Below the pieces are notes generated by a model that did no database searches, had not been told where the DNA came from, and saw only the letters and a list, made by a program, of their open reading frames with translations. A program made the translations under genes and the position numbers. 64,000 nt of DNA from Lampris incognitus (lineage: Eukaryota; Chordata; Actinopteri; Lampriformes; Lampridae): NCBI RefSeq assembly GCF_029633865.1, contig NC_079213.1, positions 107,973,061 through 108,037,060 on the forward strand. Direction: 5' to 3'. Shown here one piece after another: positions 1-8,331 of the stretch (the stretch's first letter is position 1; each line of letters opens with the position of its first letter).

Positions 1-85
1 GTCATAATGGCAAGGCCAATATAGGCTCCAGAATCCCCGCCACCCCGAGAGCAGGATAAGTGGTTTGGATAATGGATGGATGGCC
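1..85 (+). repeat. SINE-A 3' tail fragment
   Basis: The left edge holds the 3' end of a repeat family called SINE-A here. Its signature is 'aggctccag..cccgc.accc.gagagcaggataag.ggtttggataatggatgg'. The same tail occurs at 5400-5512, 27295-27410, 33230-33307, 51350-51480 and 62025-62135. The 5' part lies outside the window. Confidence 0.75.
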
Positions 86-482
86 GGAGATAGTGACAGA
101 CTAGCCTACTTAACAAAATCTGGTGTCGGAGCACCATAACAGATGAAAACCTGCACAATGGCAGCATTATTCATGTTTTCACATAGGCTTTATAAACACG
201 AGAACACAGGTGTGGAGGTTGATTATGAGTCAAATAAATAGTAAATAAGTTTTACTTGCATCATAGGTGCACTCTCCGGGCTTTTCCCTGCATGAAATCT
301 TGATGCTTCGCCAGCTGGCTAGCTACGCAGTATTACACATGTCCATAATTACGCATGAGCACACCCTGCACATTTTTGAACATGCCGTATACCGTAGACT
401 CAGTGTTCGAGATCTTTGATACGACAGTGGTGAGATAAAGAGGAGTCCATATGTGCAGGCCCCAATGCAGCCGCATTATTTG

Positions 483-1020
483 CATATATGGGACAGCGTA
501 GTGGCCCAGTGGTTAGCACTGCTGCCTTACAGCAAGAAGGTCCTGAGTTCGAACCCCAGGACATCCCAGGTCCTTTCTGTGTGGGGTTTGCATGTTCTCC
601 TCGTGTCTGTGTGGGTTTCCCACCAAGTGCTCCGGTTTCCTCCCACCATCAAAAACACATGCACGGGGGTGGCCCGGTTGCTCACCTGGTAGAGCGCGTA
701 CCACATCAGGCTGAGTCCTTACTGCAGTGGCCTGGGTTCGAATCTGGCTTGGGTCCTTTGCTGCATGTCATCCCCTCTCTCTCCCCTGCCTTTCCTGTTT
801 CTCTCGATGATCACAATCTAATAAAGGTGGGAAATAACAAAAAAAAAACCAAAACAAAGCAAAAAAACATGCATGTTAGGGTTAATACTCCTGCCTTTGC
901 CCCTCAGCAGGGCAATGGAAAGAAGAACTGGAGTTGGTCCCTGCTCCTGTACAATAGGACGGGTTAAGTGTAGAGAACAAATTTCATCGTAACCTACAAT
1001 GACAAAATAAAGTGGCTTTC
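483..1020 (+). repeat. SINE-B (tRNA-derived), interrupted by SINE-C
   Basis: The head has a Pol III A-box-like segment (tggcccagtggttagcac) and a B-box (gagttcgaacccc). The body matches the conserved 'gtttgcatgttctcc..gtgggtttcc..ctccggtttcctcccac' stretch shared with SINE-A. The tail, from about 868, reads 'gttagggttaatactcctgcc' and ends in 'gacaaaataaagtggctttc'. A second copy with the same tail lies inverted at 47100-47425. The copy here is split by SINE-C. Confidence 0.7.
661..862 (+). repeat. SINE-C (tRNA-derived) inserted in SINE-B
   Basis: A second tRNA-like unit: A-box 'ggttgctcacctggtagagcgc' region, B-box 'gggttcgaatct', then a body with 'cctttgctgcatgtcatcccctctctctcc' and an 'aataaagg' plus A-rich tail. 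The motif 'acatgca' flanks both ends (about 657-664 and 868-874), which suggests a target-site duplication inside SINE-B. This family is common in fish genomes (recall, not searched). Confidence 0.65.
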
Positions 1021-2247
1021 ATTTCATTTCAAATATGGTAGCTTCGCCTCTGAAGAGGTGACAGACCATTTGCGACCACGGCTCCAGATGTGGAGTGAGC
1101 CACCTTGCGAAATTCGTATAATCTTTTCTTTTCTTTTTTTTTTTTGTAATGAACAATTTTATCAAGGGTTTTCAAAGGGAAAGACAGAACAGAACAAGAA
1201 ATAATAATAATAAGTAAAAATAAATAAATAAAAGTACCCCTCAAAATTCAGTAACAATACCATATACAGCATTCAATACACAATTCCACCTCTATGTCCT
1301 TGTTGACCAAGCCACAAATGGGGTCCATATAATCATTTCTCTTTCCACCAAACATTGGCTTAAACGTATCTTTTTAAACTTGCTGCACACTGACATTCCT
1401 TTTATTTGTCCTGCCACATATTCCATATTTTATCTTGTTTTATTCTATTTTAATGTATTTTATTGTTTTATGCTATTTTATTTGTCTCTATGTTTAATGT
1501 TTACCTACAGATGTTATTTCACTCTTTCATTCATTATTTCCTCTTTTTAACGTTCAAGCACTTTGCAACGATGTTGAGAATAGTGCTATAAAAGTGCCAA
1601 GTTATAATAATCATTATTATGTGTAAATGCATAGAGACACATACCCGTGCACAGCACATAAAAACAACATACAGACCAAGATGTATGCATTTGTAACACA
1701 CACACACACACACACACAGACACACACAGACACACACTATCACCATGTATAGCAACACATACAACCATCAGTGACATACGTAAATAGTCTCCTGTTGAAC
1801 GGCCACATCTCACAGTGTCCTCGAATAAACTGAAATGCTGTTTCACTCAGAAAGAAAATAAATACACACTAGTTCTGACATTCTCCCCCCCCTCTGGCAA
1901 TATGACTCATTCAGACCACTAAGCCAAAATAGGAATGAGGGATTTCTTTTCTATCAGCACTATAATCCCTGTCACCTGAAGAACATCCTTTGTTGGCAAC
2001 CATAACCGAACCAAGATTCTCATTTGATTTCTTGTTTGGAAAGATTCTATTGAAGGCAAGTGGGGGGAAAAAACATAAGAGTTGACAGATTTGATTTATG
2101 AACTTGTCTTAAAACACACATGCACACTTGTATTTTACTTCTTTAACAAATAATGAAAGGAAAGAGAGTATTTCTACAATCTATATAGAACATAAAAGTA
2201 GATTATACACCTCTGTTCAAAATAGAATACTGTAGTAGAATATATTT

Positions 2248-2290
<43 letters not shown>
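1021..2290. repeat. AT-rich intergenic DNA with (CA)n and (TATC)n
   Basis: No gene is seen. A (CA)n tract lies at about 1696-1737 and a (TATC)n tract at about 2250-2292. Open frames here are short or are read through the microsatellites. Confidence 0.7.
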
Positions 2291-2292
<2 letters not shown>

Positions 2293-2294
<2 letters not shown>

Positions 2295-2575
2295 CTTCTT
2301 TCAGCTTGTTCCTTGTTTTTCAGGGGTCGCCACAGCGGATTTAAGTTTCCATTGGTACCCTGTGAGGGCACAGCACCAATGGTGGCCGTTGTTAACCCAG
2401 GCCTTCACCGATCCAGTACGGAGCCTCAACCTATCCGGTATGGTCTTGTCAATCTGCATACTGATTTGGCAACATTTTATGTCAGATGCCCTTCCTGACA
2501 CAACTACTAACCTTATGGACGGGGGCACAGGTAAAGTGCTGGATGCCATCCCAGCATTCATGGACTTGAACCCTT
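2293..2575 (-). repeat. Ends-only, non-autonomous relative of the RTE element
   Basis: Read on the - strand, this has the 5'-end sequence of the RTE-like element at 40793-43921 (gcatccggcgt-type block, 'accggatcgg', 'ccggg' region) joined almost directly to its 3' end (the complement of 'ggggtcgccacagcgga'). The coding region is absent. A similar ends-only copy lies at 12830-13060 on the other strand. Inference: an internally deleted derivative mobilised by the full-length element. Confidence 0.55.
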
Positions 2576-2671
2576 TGTCCGTTTCTTCTCAGCCTCCTCA
2601 TGCTCCTTGCGGTGGTGTGATATTTGGTTCATCACCTCATCCTGCAGAGGGCTGATCTCTGAGAAAAGTGG

Positions 2672-3950
2672 GTGTTTATGGCCATCTTTCTCCCTAAGCT
2701 TCTTTCTGAGAAGCTCCCCCTGCTGTTTTCTCAGGCAAATGGAAACCACAAGGAGGCAGCAAGGAGGTCAGCTACAGCCAAATACCTCCAGAGAATGAGG
2801 CACGTCCTGAGGAGCCAGCTCAATGGGAAGAATAAGATCCAACCCATTAACTCATGTGCCCTACCAGACATCAGATACCCAGCTGGAATAATAAGCTGGC
2901 CAAAGGAGGAGATAAAGGCCACAGATACCAGGACACAGAAACTCCTCAAAATGTACGGAGGGTTCCACTCAAAGTTCAGCAGCCTGAGACTGTATGATAA
3001 GGGAAAAGATGGGGACCGAGGATAAGTGAGTGTCAGGGCCACTATCCAGGATGAAACAAGGAACATTCATGAGTACATCAGAAAGAGGGCCCCCCAGGAT
3101 GAACTGCTGAGTGAGTACCTCAGGCAGCAGAAGACAGAGAGTGGGGAGGAAGAAGAAAATGTATCATGGAAGATCAAGCCCCAGATAGCTGACATCGAGA
3201 TATCCTACCAGGGGCTAGAAAAGGCTGGACTGAAGGACAGCACAGAGGCTCTGATCATAGCAGCACAAGAACAGGCACTCAGGACCAGGTTGGTTGAGGC
3301 AGGGGTCTACCACACTAGACAACACTCAAGATGCAGGCTGTGCAAAGATGTCTTTGAGACAGTCCAGCACTTGGTAGCAGGGTGTAAAATGGTAGCTGGG
3401 TAAGTGTACACTGAAAGGCATAACCAAGTGGCTGGAATAGTGTACAGGAATACCTGTACTGAATACAGACTGGAAGTCCCCAAGTCCAAAGGGAGACACT
3501 GCCAAAGGTGGTTGGGAATGGCAGAGTTAAGATTCTGAGGGACTTCAAGTTCAGACTGACAAGCAGGTGCTGGCTAACTAACCAGACATTGTGGTGGTTG
3601 ACAAGGAACAGAAGGCAGCAGTAGTGATCGATGTAGCAATCCCAAGCGATGGCAACATCAGAAAGAAAGAGCATGAGAGGCTAGAGAAATACCAAGGACT
3701 GAGGGGAGAACTAGATCGGATGTGGAAGGTGAAATCCACAGTAGTCCCAGTGGTAATAGGGGCACTAGGGGCTGTGACTCCCCTACTAGGAGTGGCTCCA
3801 GCAGATTCCAGGAACAACATCTGAGGACTCTTTCTAGAAAAGTGAAGTCCTAGCAACAGCTAAGACACCGCACAGAACCTTCAAACTCACAGGCCTCTGG
3901 TAGAGGACCCGAGCTTGAGGAAGACACACGCCACCAGATATAGGGTGAAA
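2672..3950 (+). pseudogene. Decayed LINE 3' end with restriction-like endonuclease (R2/R4-type)
   Basis: The C-terminal part of a non-LTR retrotransposon polyprotein. One frame runs from about 2740 to 3403 with a single TAA at 3023-3025. It ends with a zinc-knuckle motif CRLC-x7-H-x4-C (about residues 105-120 of the second segment). After another stop at 3401-3403 the frame shifts. A third segment (about 3580-3824) carries PDIVVVDKEQ followed by VVIDVAIPSD, a PD-x14-D arrangement typical of the restriction-like endonuclease found downstream of the reverse transcriptase in R2, R4 and NeSL-type elements (family knowledge). The frame shifts again near 3795. The reverse transcriptase domain itself is absent, so the copy is 5' truncated. 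It is dead because of at least two stops and two frameshifts. Confidence 0.75.
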
Positions 3951-4363
3951 GGGAGATTTTTATATGTATATGTGTGTGTATGTACACTACCGTTCAAAAG
4001 TTTGGGATCACCCAAACAATTTTGTGTTTTCCATGAAAAGTCACACTTATTCACCACCATATGTTGTGAAATGAATAGAAAATAGAGTCAAGACATTGAC
4101 AAGGTTAGAAATAATGATTTGTATTTGAAATAAGATTTTTTTTACATCAAACTTTGCTTTCGTCAAAGAATCCTCCATTTGCAGCAATTACAGCATTGCA
4201 GACCTTTGGCATTCTAGCTGTTAATTTGTTGAGGTAATGTGGAGAAATTGCACCCCACGCTTCCAGAAGCAGCTCCCACAAGTTGGATTGGTTGGATGGG
4301 CACTTCTTTGAGCAGATTGAGTTTCTGGAGCATCACATTTGTGGGGTCAATTAAACGCTCAAA

Positions 4364-4558
4364 ATGGCCAGAAAAAGAGAACTTTCATCTGAAACTCGAC
4401 AGTCTATTCTTGTTCTTAGAAATGAAGGCTATTCCATGCGAGAAATTGCTAAGAAATTGAAGATTTCCTACACCGGTGTGTACTACTCCCTTCAGAGGAC
4501 AGCACAAACAGGCTCTAACAGGTACTATTTAATGAAGATGCCAGTTGGGGACCTGTGA
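4364..4558 (+). pseudogene. Tc1-like transposase N-terminus (left arm)
   Basis: A 64-residue frame starts MARKRELSSETRQSI and contains the helix-turn-helix segment with YSMREIAKKLKIS, typical of the paired-like DNA-binding domain of Tc1 transposases. It diverges at the arm boundary and stops in the spacer. No DDE catalytic region follows. Confidence 0.85.
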
Positions 4559-4802
4559 GGCGTCTGTTTCTCAAACTAGAGACTCTAATGTACTTATCTT
4601 CTTGCTCAGTTGTGCAACGCGGCCTCCCACTTCTTTTTCTACTCTGGTTAGAGCCTGTTTGTGCTGTCCTCTGAAGGGAGTAGTACACACCGGTGTAGGA
4701 AATCTTCAATTTCTTAGCAATTTCTCGCATGGAATAGCCTTCATTTCTAAGAACAAGAATAGACTGTCGAGTTTCAGATGAAAGTTCTCTTTTTCTGGCC
4801 AT
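4515..4802 (-). pseudogene. Tc1-like transposase N-terminus (right arm)
   Basis: The inverted partner of the 4364 frame is identical over the arm, then continues further into the gene. After the first helix-turn-helix it keeps a basic GRPR linker (SRKRSGRPRC) and the start of the second helix-turn-helix (RNRRLTGPQLAS). It ends at residue 95. GRPR between the two helix-turn-helix units is a known Tc1/mariner feature. Confidence 0.85.
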
Positions 4803-5183
4803 TTTGAGCGTTTAATTGACCCCACAAATGTGATGCTCCAGAAACTCAATCTGCTCAAAGAAGTGCCCATCCAACCAATCCAACTTGTGGGAGCTGCTTC
4901 TGGAAGCGTGGGGTGCAATTTCTCCACATTACCTCAACAAATTAACAGCTAGAATGCCAAAGGTCTGCAATGCTGTAATTGCTGCAAATGGAGGATTCTT
5001 TGACGAAAGCAAAGTTTGATGTAAAAAAAATCTTATTTCAAATACAAATCATTATTTCTAACCTTGTCAATGTCTTGACTCTATTTTCTATTCATTTCAC
5101 AACATATGGTGGTGAATAAGTGTGACTTTTCATGGAAAACACAAAATTGTTTGGGTGATCCCAAACTTTTGAACGGTAGTGTA

Positions 5184-5225
5184 TGTATGTATGTATGTAT
5201 GTATGTATGTATGTATGAGTATGTA

Positions 5226-5277
<52 letters not shown>
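5184..5277. repeat. (TATG)n then (TA)n microsatellites
   Basis: Tandem TATG (about 5184-5218), a TG-rich bridge, and (TA)n from about 5235 to 5276, immediately after the Tc1 foldback. Together with the TG/TA-rich 3960-3982 flank this suggests insertion into a pre-existing microsatellite. Confidence 0.9.
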
Positions 5278-5278
<1 letters not shown>

Positions 5279-5334
5279 CATTTTTTTCCGAAACCGTCAA
5301 TGGTGTTATAAGTGCTCAACTAATGAGGAGTGGA

Positions 5335-5390
5335 ATATCAACACAGATACAGAAAAATTAAAACTTTTTTTCCTGCATCTGTGTTGATAT
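5335..5390. repeat. Short inverted repeat, 18-bp arms
   Basis: 5335-5352 and 5373-5390 are complementary with one mismatch (arm core atatcaacacagat), separated by 20 bases. It sits between a TA microsatellite and a SINE-A tail. Confidence 0.75.
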
Positions 5391-5399
5391 ATATATATA

Positions 5400-5512
5400 C
5401 TGGCGGCCTGTCCAGGGTGTCTCCCTGCCTGCCACCCAATGACTACTGGCATAGGCTCCAGCACCCCCGGGACCATGAGAGCAAGATAAGCGGTTTGGAT
5501 AATAGATGGAAT
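5400..5512 (+). repeat. SINE-A 3' tail
   Basis: 'ggcggcctgtccagggtgtc..cctgccacccaatgact..ggcataggctccag' and 'gagagcaagataagcggtttggataat' match the SINE-A tail. The head is missing. Confidence 0.75.
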
Positions 5513-6060
5513 GAAAAAACAATCTGCAGTAGTGAAAAATAAAAAACATATATATTTAAGTACACACACATAGACATATTTTATGATGAAAATAATATGT
5601 TTTCTTATTACTGTCCAATTTCACTACAACTGCAGAAATCTGCAGTTTCAAAGGGGCTCTGATTCCCCCATGTTTGTCTCAGTTCTTGTGTGGATAGGTT
5701 GCTATTCTGTCTGAGTCAGTCTTCTGACAGCACATCATGAGATACCGTGTGGAAGCCCGGTTATTAATGGCTGCTGAGAGATTGGGCTTTCTGCTTGGGT
5801 ATGATCAGACAGATAGCTGAGCTTGGAGCACAGCAATACTTCCTCATCTCTCTGCTACATAAGCCTTGTATTCTATGCTACACATCCATCTTCCTGGATA
5901 AACAGTGGTTACCTATAGGAAACTGCCATGTGTTGTACTGTAAATCATGATCTGGATATTGGTCAGTTGTTTTAATAGAGCTTTGCAAACAGGTGCCAAA
6001 AACGCCTCCTGTTTAATCTCACCCATATTCACTGTGAGGAAAAACAGATTTCGAATGTAG
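5513..6060. other. Intergenic, nothing recognised
   Basis: AT-rich single-copy-looking sequence. No long frame, RNA gene or clear repeat is seen. Confidence 0.5.
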
Positions 6061-6661
6061 ACCATGATAAAAATAACAACGGATGACATTTATATCGTGC
6101 TTTAGCTAGACACCCAAAGCACTTCCATTGAATGGGGGTAATTCACTTCAATCACCACCAATGTGCAGCACCCACTTGGGTGATGCACAGCAGCCATTTT
6201 GTGCCAGAACGCTCACCACACATCAGCTTGAGGTGGAGAGGGAGGAACCATGGAGTGAATTACATGGGGGAATGATTAGGTGGCCAGGTGGAGACAGCAC
6301 GACAGCATGGAGACACCGCAGGATCCCTACTCTTTGTGATAAGTTCCATGGGATCTTTAATGACCACAGTGAGTCAGGACCTCGGTTTTAACGTCTCATC
6401 CGAAGGACGGTATCTCCTACAGCACAGCGTCCCCATCACTGCACCGGGGTATTCGGATTTTTTATATTTTTTTATGACTGCTACCTACTGGCATGGACGG
6501 ATTAACGCACGGGCCGACGGGGACCGGGGCCCCCAAGATTAGCGAAATTACGTCCTCTGAAATGATTACCCCTTCTATAAATAATCATTACAAGAGGTAA
6601 TGTCGACTACCAGGGTTTATATAAGACATGATTTCACTACAATTCTCAATCATGGTGGCAA

Positions 6662-6828
6662 AATATTGTAACGTGCATGGATAAGTAGACACGGTGGCCG
6701 CTGGCTGGCGGGTCTGATCCTTTAGTCGAGCGGTTAGCGATGTCTCTTGCGGTGCGGGCGATACAGGTTCGCTTCCCGGCCGTGGCAGTTCCTGTGGTTG
6801 CGTTGTCCCCCAAATTCGCTACAATATT
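6662..6828 (+). repeat. SINE-D: tRNA-like unit with short inverted ends
   Basis: The interior reads 'ctttagtcgagcggttagcga..tcttgcggtgcggg..caggttcgcttcccgg', a class II tRNA-like (Ser/Leu type) A-box and B-box. The ends are AATATTGTAACG and CGCTACAATATT, inverted with one mismatch in 12. A second copy lies inverted at 38701-38883. It is not a functional tRNA: the stems do not close properly and it is embedded in a repeat. Confidence 0.7.
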
Positions 6829-6953
6829 TTTTTCCAGTTGTATGCCAAAAATATTCCTGTATTATTTCAAATATGGATTCATTAGCACCAATGTACAATT
6901 TAATGTTATAGGCTACACATACAAACAAAAACAAAAATCATTAGGGTGATTCA

Positions 6954-7002
6954 AGGGTGATGCAGGACCCCTCCGCTTCACGTCGGGGTCCTGCATCACC
7001 CT
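6954..7002. repeat. Perfect 18-bp hairpin
   Basis: AGGGTGATGCAGGACCCC (6954-6971) is the exact complement of 6985-7002, with a 13-base loop. It lies inside the hAT MITE. Confidence 0.9.
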
Positions 7003-7797
7003 GTCGGGGTTTATTTCGTAATAATAACCGGCTCACTGTACATTATCCCTTACATATTCAATGTATTCTGGGAGGTAACGTTAACATGACGTTTGCGCGC
7101 CTTAGCAGTTAGTGCTGGTGACGGGTGAAATAATAATAACAACAATAATAATACTAATAATGTAATGTTTTGTAGGCCCTTTAATAATATCACATGCGTT
7201 GCGCTGTTTCCGGTGATTACTGTAAGTCACATGACTAATCAAAACTGCTTGGTGAAATTGCATTCAGACTCTCTGGTGTTGTTATAGGGGGGCCCCGTGA
7301 ATTATTGTGCCCCGGGCCCCAGATTGGTTTAATCCGTCCCTGCCTACTGGCCCACCAACACCACTTCCAGCAGCAACTCTGTTTTCTGGGGAGGTTTCCC
7401 ATCAAAGTACTAGCCAAACCCATGTCTGCTTAGCTTCTGTCGTTCAGCAGAAGCAGGGTTTCCCCTCATTCAGCAGAACAGGCTTTCCCCTTCCAATTAA
7501 AACCAACTGTGTGACGGATGATAGAGATGCTGAGCTCCAAGAGGTAGAATATCTATGTCAGTTTAAAAAAGATTTTATGACAGAAAGTTACTCACAGCTT
7601 GTCATTGTCATGTAGTTATAACTGAGGTCAGAGGGCAATGCACCAGTATACATATGTTTGGGCTCATATTCACACACATTCACATGCACACATACTGACA
7701 CAACATGCATGTGTACAGCCATACACACTGTCAATACTTGAATACAGCGACAACGTTTCCCATTGTGTACATACACACCATTGACCATTGTTTTTCT

Positions 7798-8200
7798 GGG
7801 GGTGTCCAAGTGGCGTGGCGGTCTATTCCGTTGCCTACCAACACGGGGATCTACCGTTCGCATCCCCGTGTTACCTCCGGCTTGGTCGGGTGTCCCTACA
7901 GACACAATTGGCTGTGTCTGTGGGTGGGAAGCCAGATGTGGGTATGTGTCCTGGTTGCTGCACTAGCGCCTCCTCTGGTTGGTCAGGGCGCCTGTTTGGG
8001 GGGGTAGCGTGATCCTCCCATGCGTTATATCCCCCTGGTGAAACTCCTCACTGTCAGGTGAAAAGAAGCAGCTGGCAACTCCACATGTATCAGAGGAGCC
8101 ATGTGGTAGTCTGCAGCCCTCCCCGGATCAGGTGAGGGGGTGGAGCTTGAAAGAGCGGGTAATTGGCCGGATACAATTCGGGAGAAAAAGAGAGAAACAT
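7798..8200 (+). repeat. SINE-E (tRNA-headed repeat)
   Basis: The head reads 'gtgtccaagtggcgtggcggtctattccgttgcctaccaacacggggatctaccgttcgcatcccc', with A- and B-box-like blocks. The body has 'cctacagacacaattggctgtgtctg', 'cgcctcct', 'ccccctggtgaaactcctcactgtcaggtga' and 'ctgcagccctccccgg'. Inverted copies lie at 49140-50020, 56395-56745 and 62236-62372. Confidence 0.75.
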
Positions 8201-8331
8201 CCCAAAAAAAGAGAAGTTTTGTTTTAAATCAAAATCACTGTGTTTAATAGCTATATTTTATTTCCTTGTGATAGCCTAATTCTTTGTGTGCTGCCCTAAT
8301 GTATTTTATTCTTCTTTACTCTGTGGTGTTC

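Larger units (their letters stand above)
3983..5183. mobile_element. Tc1/mariner foldback: two head-to-head 5' halves (535-bp arms)
   Basis: The outer ends are CACTACCGTTCAAAAG at 3985 and its exact complement ending at 5181, flanked by TA on both sides (3983-3984 and 5182-5183), the target duplication of Tc1/mariner elements. Bases 3985-4519 and 4647-5181 are inverted copies of each other. Every stretch I compared matches, including an 8-base T/A run, and all positions pair about one axis (sum 9166) with no indel. The unpaired centre, 4520-4646, is 127 bp. Each arm holds a terminal repeat, a 5' leader and the start of a transposase gene, so the element looks like two 5' halves fused head to head. 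It lacks any catalytic domain. Confidence 0.9.
6492..7342. mobile_element. Non-autonomous hAT element with 8-bp target duplication
   Basis: The left end is CATGGACGGATTAA and the right end is the complement of CAGGGACGGATTAA (one mismatch in 14). Subterminal G/C-rich blocks (ggggcccc on one side, gggccc.. on the other) are also inverted. The 8-base sequence CCTACTGG occurs directly outside both ends (6484-6491 and 7343-7350), the duplication length of hAT elements. There is no transposase frame inside. The interior holds a tRNA-like insertion (6662-6828) and a strong hairpin (6954-7002). Confidence 0.85.
6061..7450 (+). repeat. Interspersed repeat split by a hAT MITE (6061-6491 and 7343-7450)
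   Basis: The left part has 'gggatctttaatgaccaca', 'aacgtctcatccgaaggacgg' and 'cccatcactgcaccgggg', familiar from an interspersed fish repeat (recall). The right part, starting cctactggcccaccaac and running through 'ggaggtttcccatcaaagtactagcca', continues it. The 851-bp element between them was inserted later, as shown by the duplicated cctactgg. Confidence 0.6.

Noticed and set aside
500-800. Possible tRNA genes (A- and B-box motifs)
   Set aside because: They are SINE heads: repeated in the window, without proper acceptor or anticodon stems, and joined to conserved SINE bodies. The same applies at 6720, 7800, 27890, 28520, 32170, 38760 and 44170.
2558-2749. 63-residue - strand frame rich in Lys/Glu with HPLFSEISPLQDEVMNQ
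   Set aside because: It looks coding-like but overlaps the junction of two repeats and the opposite-strand LINE; no family recognised.
3983-5183. Two independent adjacent Tc1 copies in opposite orientation
   Set aside because: There is only one pair of outer ends with TA, no inner terminal repeats, and both units stop in the transposase gene, so it is one fused element.
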